From MWAR01 sp036567845 (GTDB lineage Bacteria > Muiribacteriota > Ozemobacteria > Ozemobacterales > Ozemobacteraceae): a stretch of DNA of 64,000 nucleotides. The notes below the pieces were generated by a model. The model saw only the letters and a list, made by a program, of their open reading frames with translations. It did no database searches and was not told where the DNA came from. Of this stretch, positions 63,158-64,000 are shown in pieces (the stretch's first letter is position 1; each line of letters opens with the position of its first letter). The stretch lies in NCBI GenBank assembly GCA_036567845.1, contig DATCTT010000027.1, positions 1 through 64,000 on the forward strand. The letters run 5' to 3'. The position numbers and the translations under genes were made by a program.

Positions 63158-64000
63158 TCACTCGATCGTGATATGGACCTGGGCGGCCTCTTCCCCGGGC
63201 GTCAGGGCCGTGATGGTGTGGGCTCCGGGTTGCATGGGCCAGAATGCCTCGTAAGGCGGGCCGACACGTGCAACCTCGACGCCATCAACCAGCCAGATGA
63301 TCTCGGAAAGGGGCTCTTCCGGGATCGCCCGGAGCCGCACGAGGTTTTCCTCGTCGGGAGAGCGGACGAATCGATCGCCGGTATGGGGAGAGACGATCGT
63401 GAGCCGACCCCATCCGATGCCTTCGGCGTCCGGTCTGGCGACGCGCAGCCTGCCGGCGGGCGAGGGAAGGGGAGGAGAGAGGCCTTTGGGCTGGGATGCC
63501 GCTTGGGAAGAGTCTTTCAGATGAACCCCCGGCCCTTCCGGATGCGCTCCCGGAAGCGGGGCATAGGGGTCCCCGATCTCGATCCCGCCTTCGAGGACGA
63601 ACGGGTCTGCGCCCCGGCTCATGCCCCGGGCCCGAAGCCAGTCGGCATACTCGGGGGGAAGTTCGTGGAACCGGCCCTGGCGGGCATGAAAGGGACAGGG
63701 GTCGGTAGGCTCCGAACCGCGCGCGAAGAGCTCCATGGCCTGTATCGGACAGAATGGGGTCGGGCGTTTCCCAGAGATGCCGCAGACGGGGGCGGCCACG
63801 ACGGAGGAGGGTTGCGGGAACCAGTCGCTTCGGCCGCTCGCATTGAGAGCGAGGAGAAGGTCGTGGCCGACCGGTCCGCAGGCGACGGCGCCGGAGAGGC
63901 CGTAGGTGGGTGAGCCGTCGAAGTTTCCGACCCACAGGCCTACCAGATGCCGGGGGGTCAGGCAGAACAGCCAGCAGTCGCGATAATTTGTGCTTGTGCC
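63158..64000 (-). CDS. pbpC: Penicillin-binding protein 1C, C-terminal part (5' end beyond right edge)
   Basis: An open frame of 280 codons enters at the right edge. It starts in the transpeptidase end (GTSTNYRDCWLF, the residues after KTG; HLVGLWVGNFDG, LSGAVAC), continues through a linker, and ends in a BiPBP C-terminal domain (LTIVSPHTGDRF, SEIIWLVDGVEVARV, WPMQPGAHTITAL). PBP1C is a bifunctional peptidoglycan synthase; the glycosyltransferase domain would lie to the right. The downstream MBL-like gene follows after 83 bases on the same strand. Confidence 0.85.
   Translation of the reverse strand, partial: GTSTNYRDCWLFCLTPRHLVGLWVGNFDGSPTYGLSGAVACGPVGHDLLLALNASGRSDWFPQPSSVVAAPVCGISGKRPTPFCPIQAMELFARGSEPTDPCPFHARQGRFHELPPEYADWLRARGMSRGADPFVLEGGIEIGDPYAPLPGAHPEGPGVHLKDSSQAASQPKGLSPPLPSPAGRLRVARPDAEGIGWGRLTIVSPHTGDRFVRSPDEENLVRLRAIPEEPLSEIIWLVDGVEVARVGPPYEAFWPMQPGAHTITALTPGEEAAQVHITIE

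Overview
The window is a high-GC stretch from a Gram-negative (diderm) bacterium whose phylum I cannot name from sequence alone. The cell-envelope evidence is a TonB-dependent receptor, a FadL/PorV-like outer-membrane barrel, a Kdo-pathway sugar-phosphate isomerase, several lipobox lipoproteins and a PBP1C-type penicillin-binding protein. The metabolic evidence points to anaerobic or microaerophilic life: a two-subunit ATP-citrate lyase (hallmark of the reductive TCA cycle), a tungsten/molybdenum-type aldehyde:ferredoxin oxidoreductase with a polyferredoxin, and a sulfite/nitrite-reductase-like Fe-S protein. Recognisable regulatory signals include sigma70 promoters with a recurrent TTGACG -35 box, a very good sigma54 (-24/-12) site, a cobalamin riboswitch and several intrinsic terminators. 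I see no rRNA, tRNA, CRISPR array, transposase or prophage; the region looks like stable chromosome.

Layout. 1-7.9 kb: a truncated unknown gene, a PfkB sugar kinase, a secreted glycine-zipper protein, a divergent PurD, a secreted phospholipase-D-family protein and a two-helix membrane protein. 8-14.2 kb: clpB, then divergently aclBA. 14.3-23.3 kb: minus-strand envelope genes, comprising a large repeat-bearing lipoprotein, a four-gene overlapping operon (TrmN6-like methyltransferase, YIDPGTG small membrane protein, second methyltransferase, membrane sulfatase-like enzyme), a beta-barrel and a lipoprotein. 23.4-34.8 kb: secreted EEP-family enzyme, asnA, IPT/TIG lipoprotein, plant-type alpha-amylase, zinc-ribbon protein, HEAT-repeat membrane protein, a gingipain-type C25 peptidase behind a sigma54 site, and kdsD. 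34.8-46.6 kb (minus): a glycosyltransferase-methyltransferase fusion, a winged-helix-like protein with a palindrome in its promoter, ornithine carbamoyltransferase, and an operon with an AdnAB-like helicase-nuclease pair, a small membrane protein and a VWA protein.

46.7-54.4 kb (plus) is the most unusual part. A four-cluster ferredoxin and an aldehyde:ferredoxin oxidoreductase are followed by a ThiF/MoeB-type adenylyltransferase carrying its own ThiS-like domain, a free ThiS/MoaD-like carrier, a sulfite-reductase-like Fe-S protein with an added N-terminal domain, and a soluble HAMP-PAS-Hpt-HATPase kinase related to CheA but lacking a visible CheW domain. I read this as a metal-cofactor redox enzyme with its sulfur-transfer genes next to a possible two-protein redox sensor. 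54.5-64 kb: B12-riboswitch-controlled TonB receptor, membrane adenylate cyclase, Sel1 lipoprotein, M42 aminopeptidase, an unknown secreted protein, a ComEC-like metallo-beta-lactamase protein, and the C-terminal part of pbpC running off the right edge.

Many very long antisense frames exist opposite real genes because of the high GC content; they are left out.
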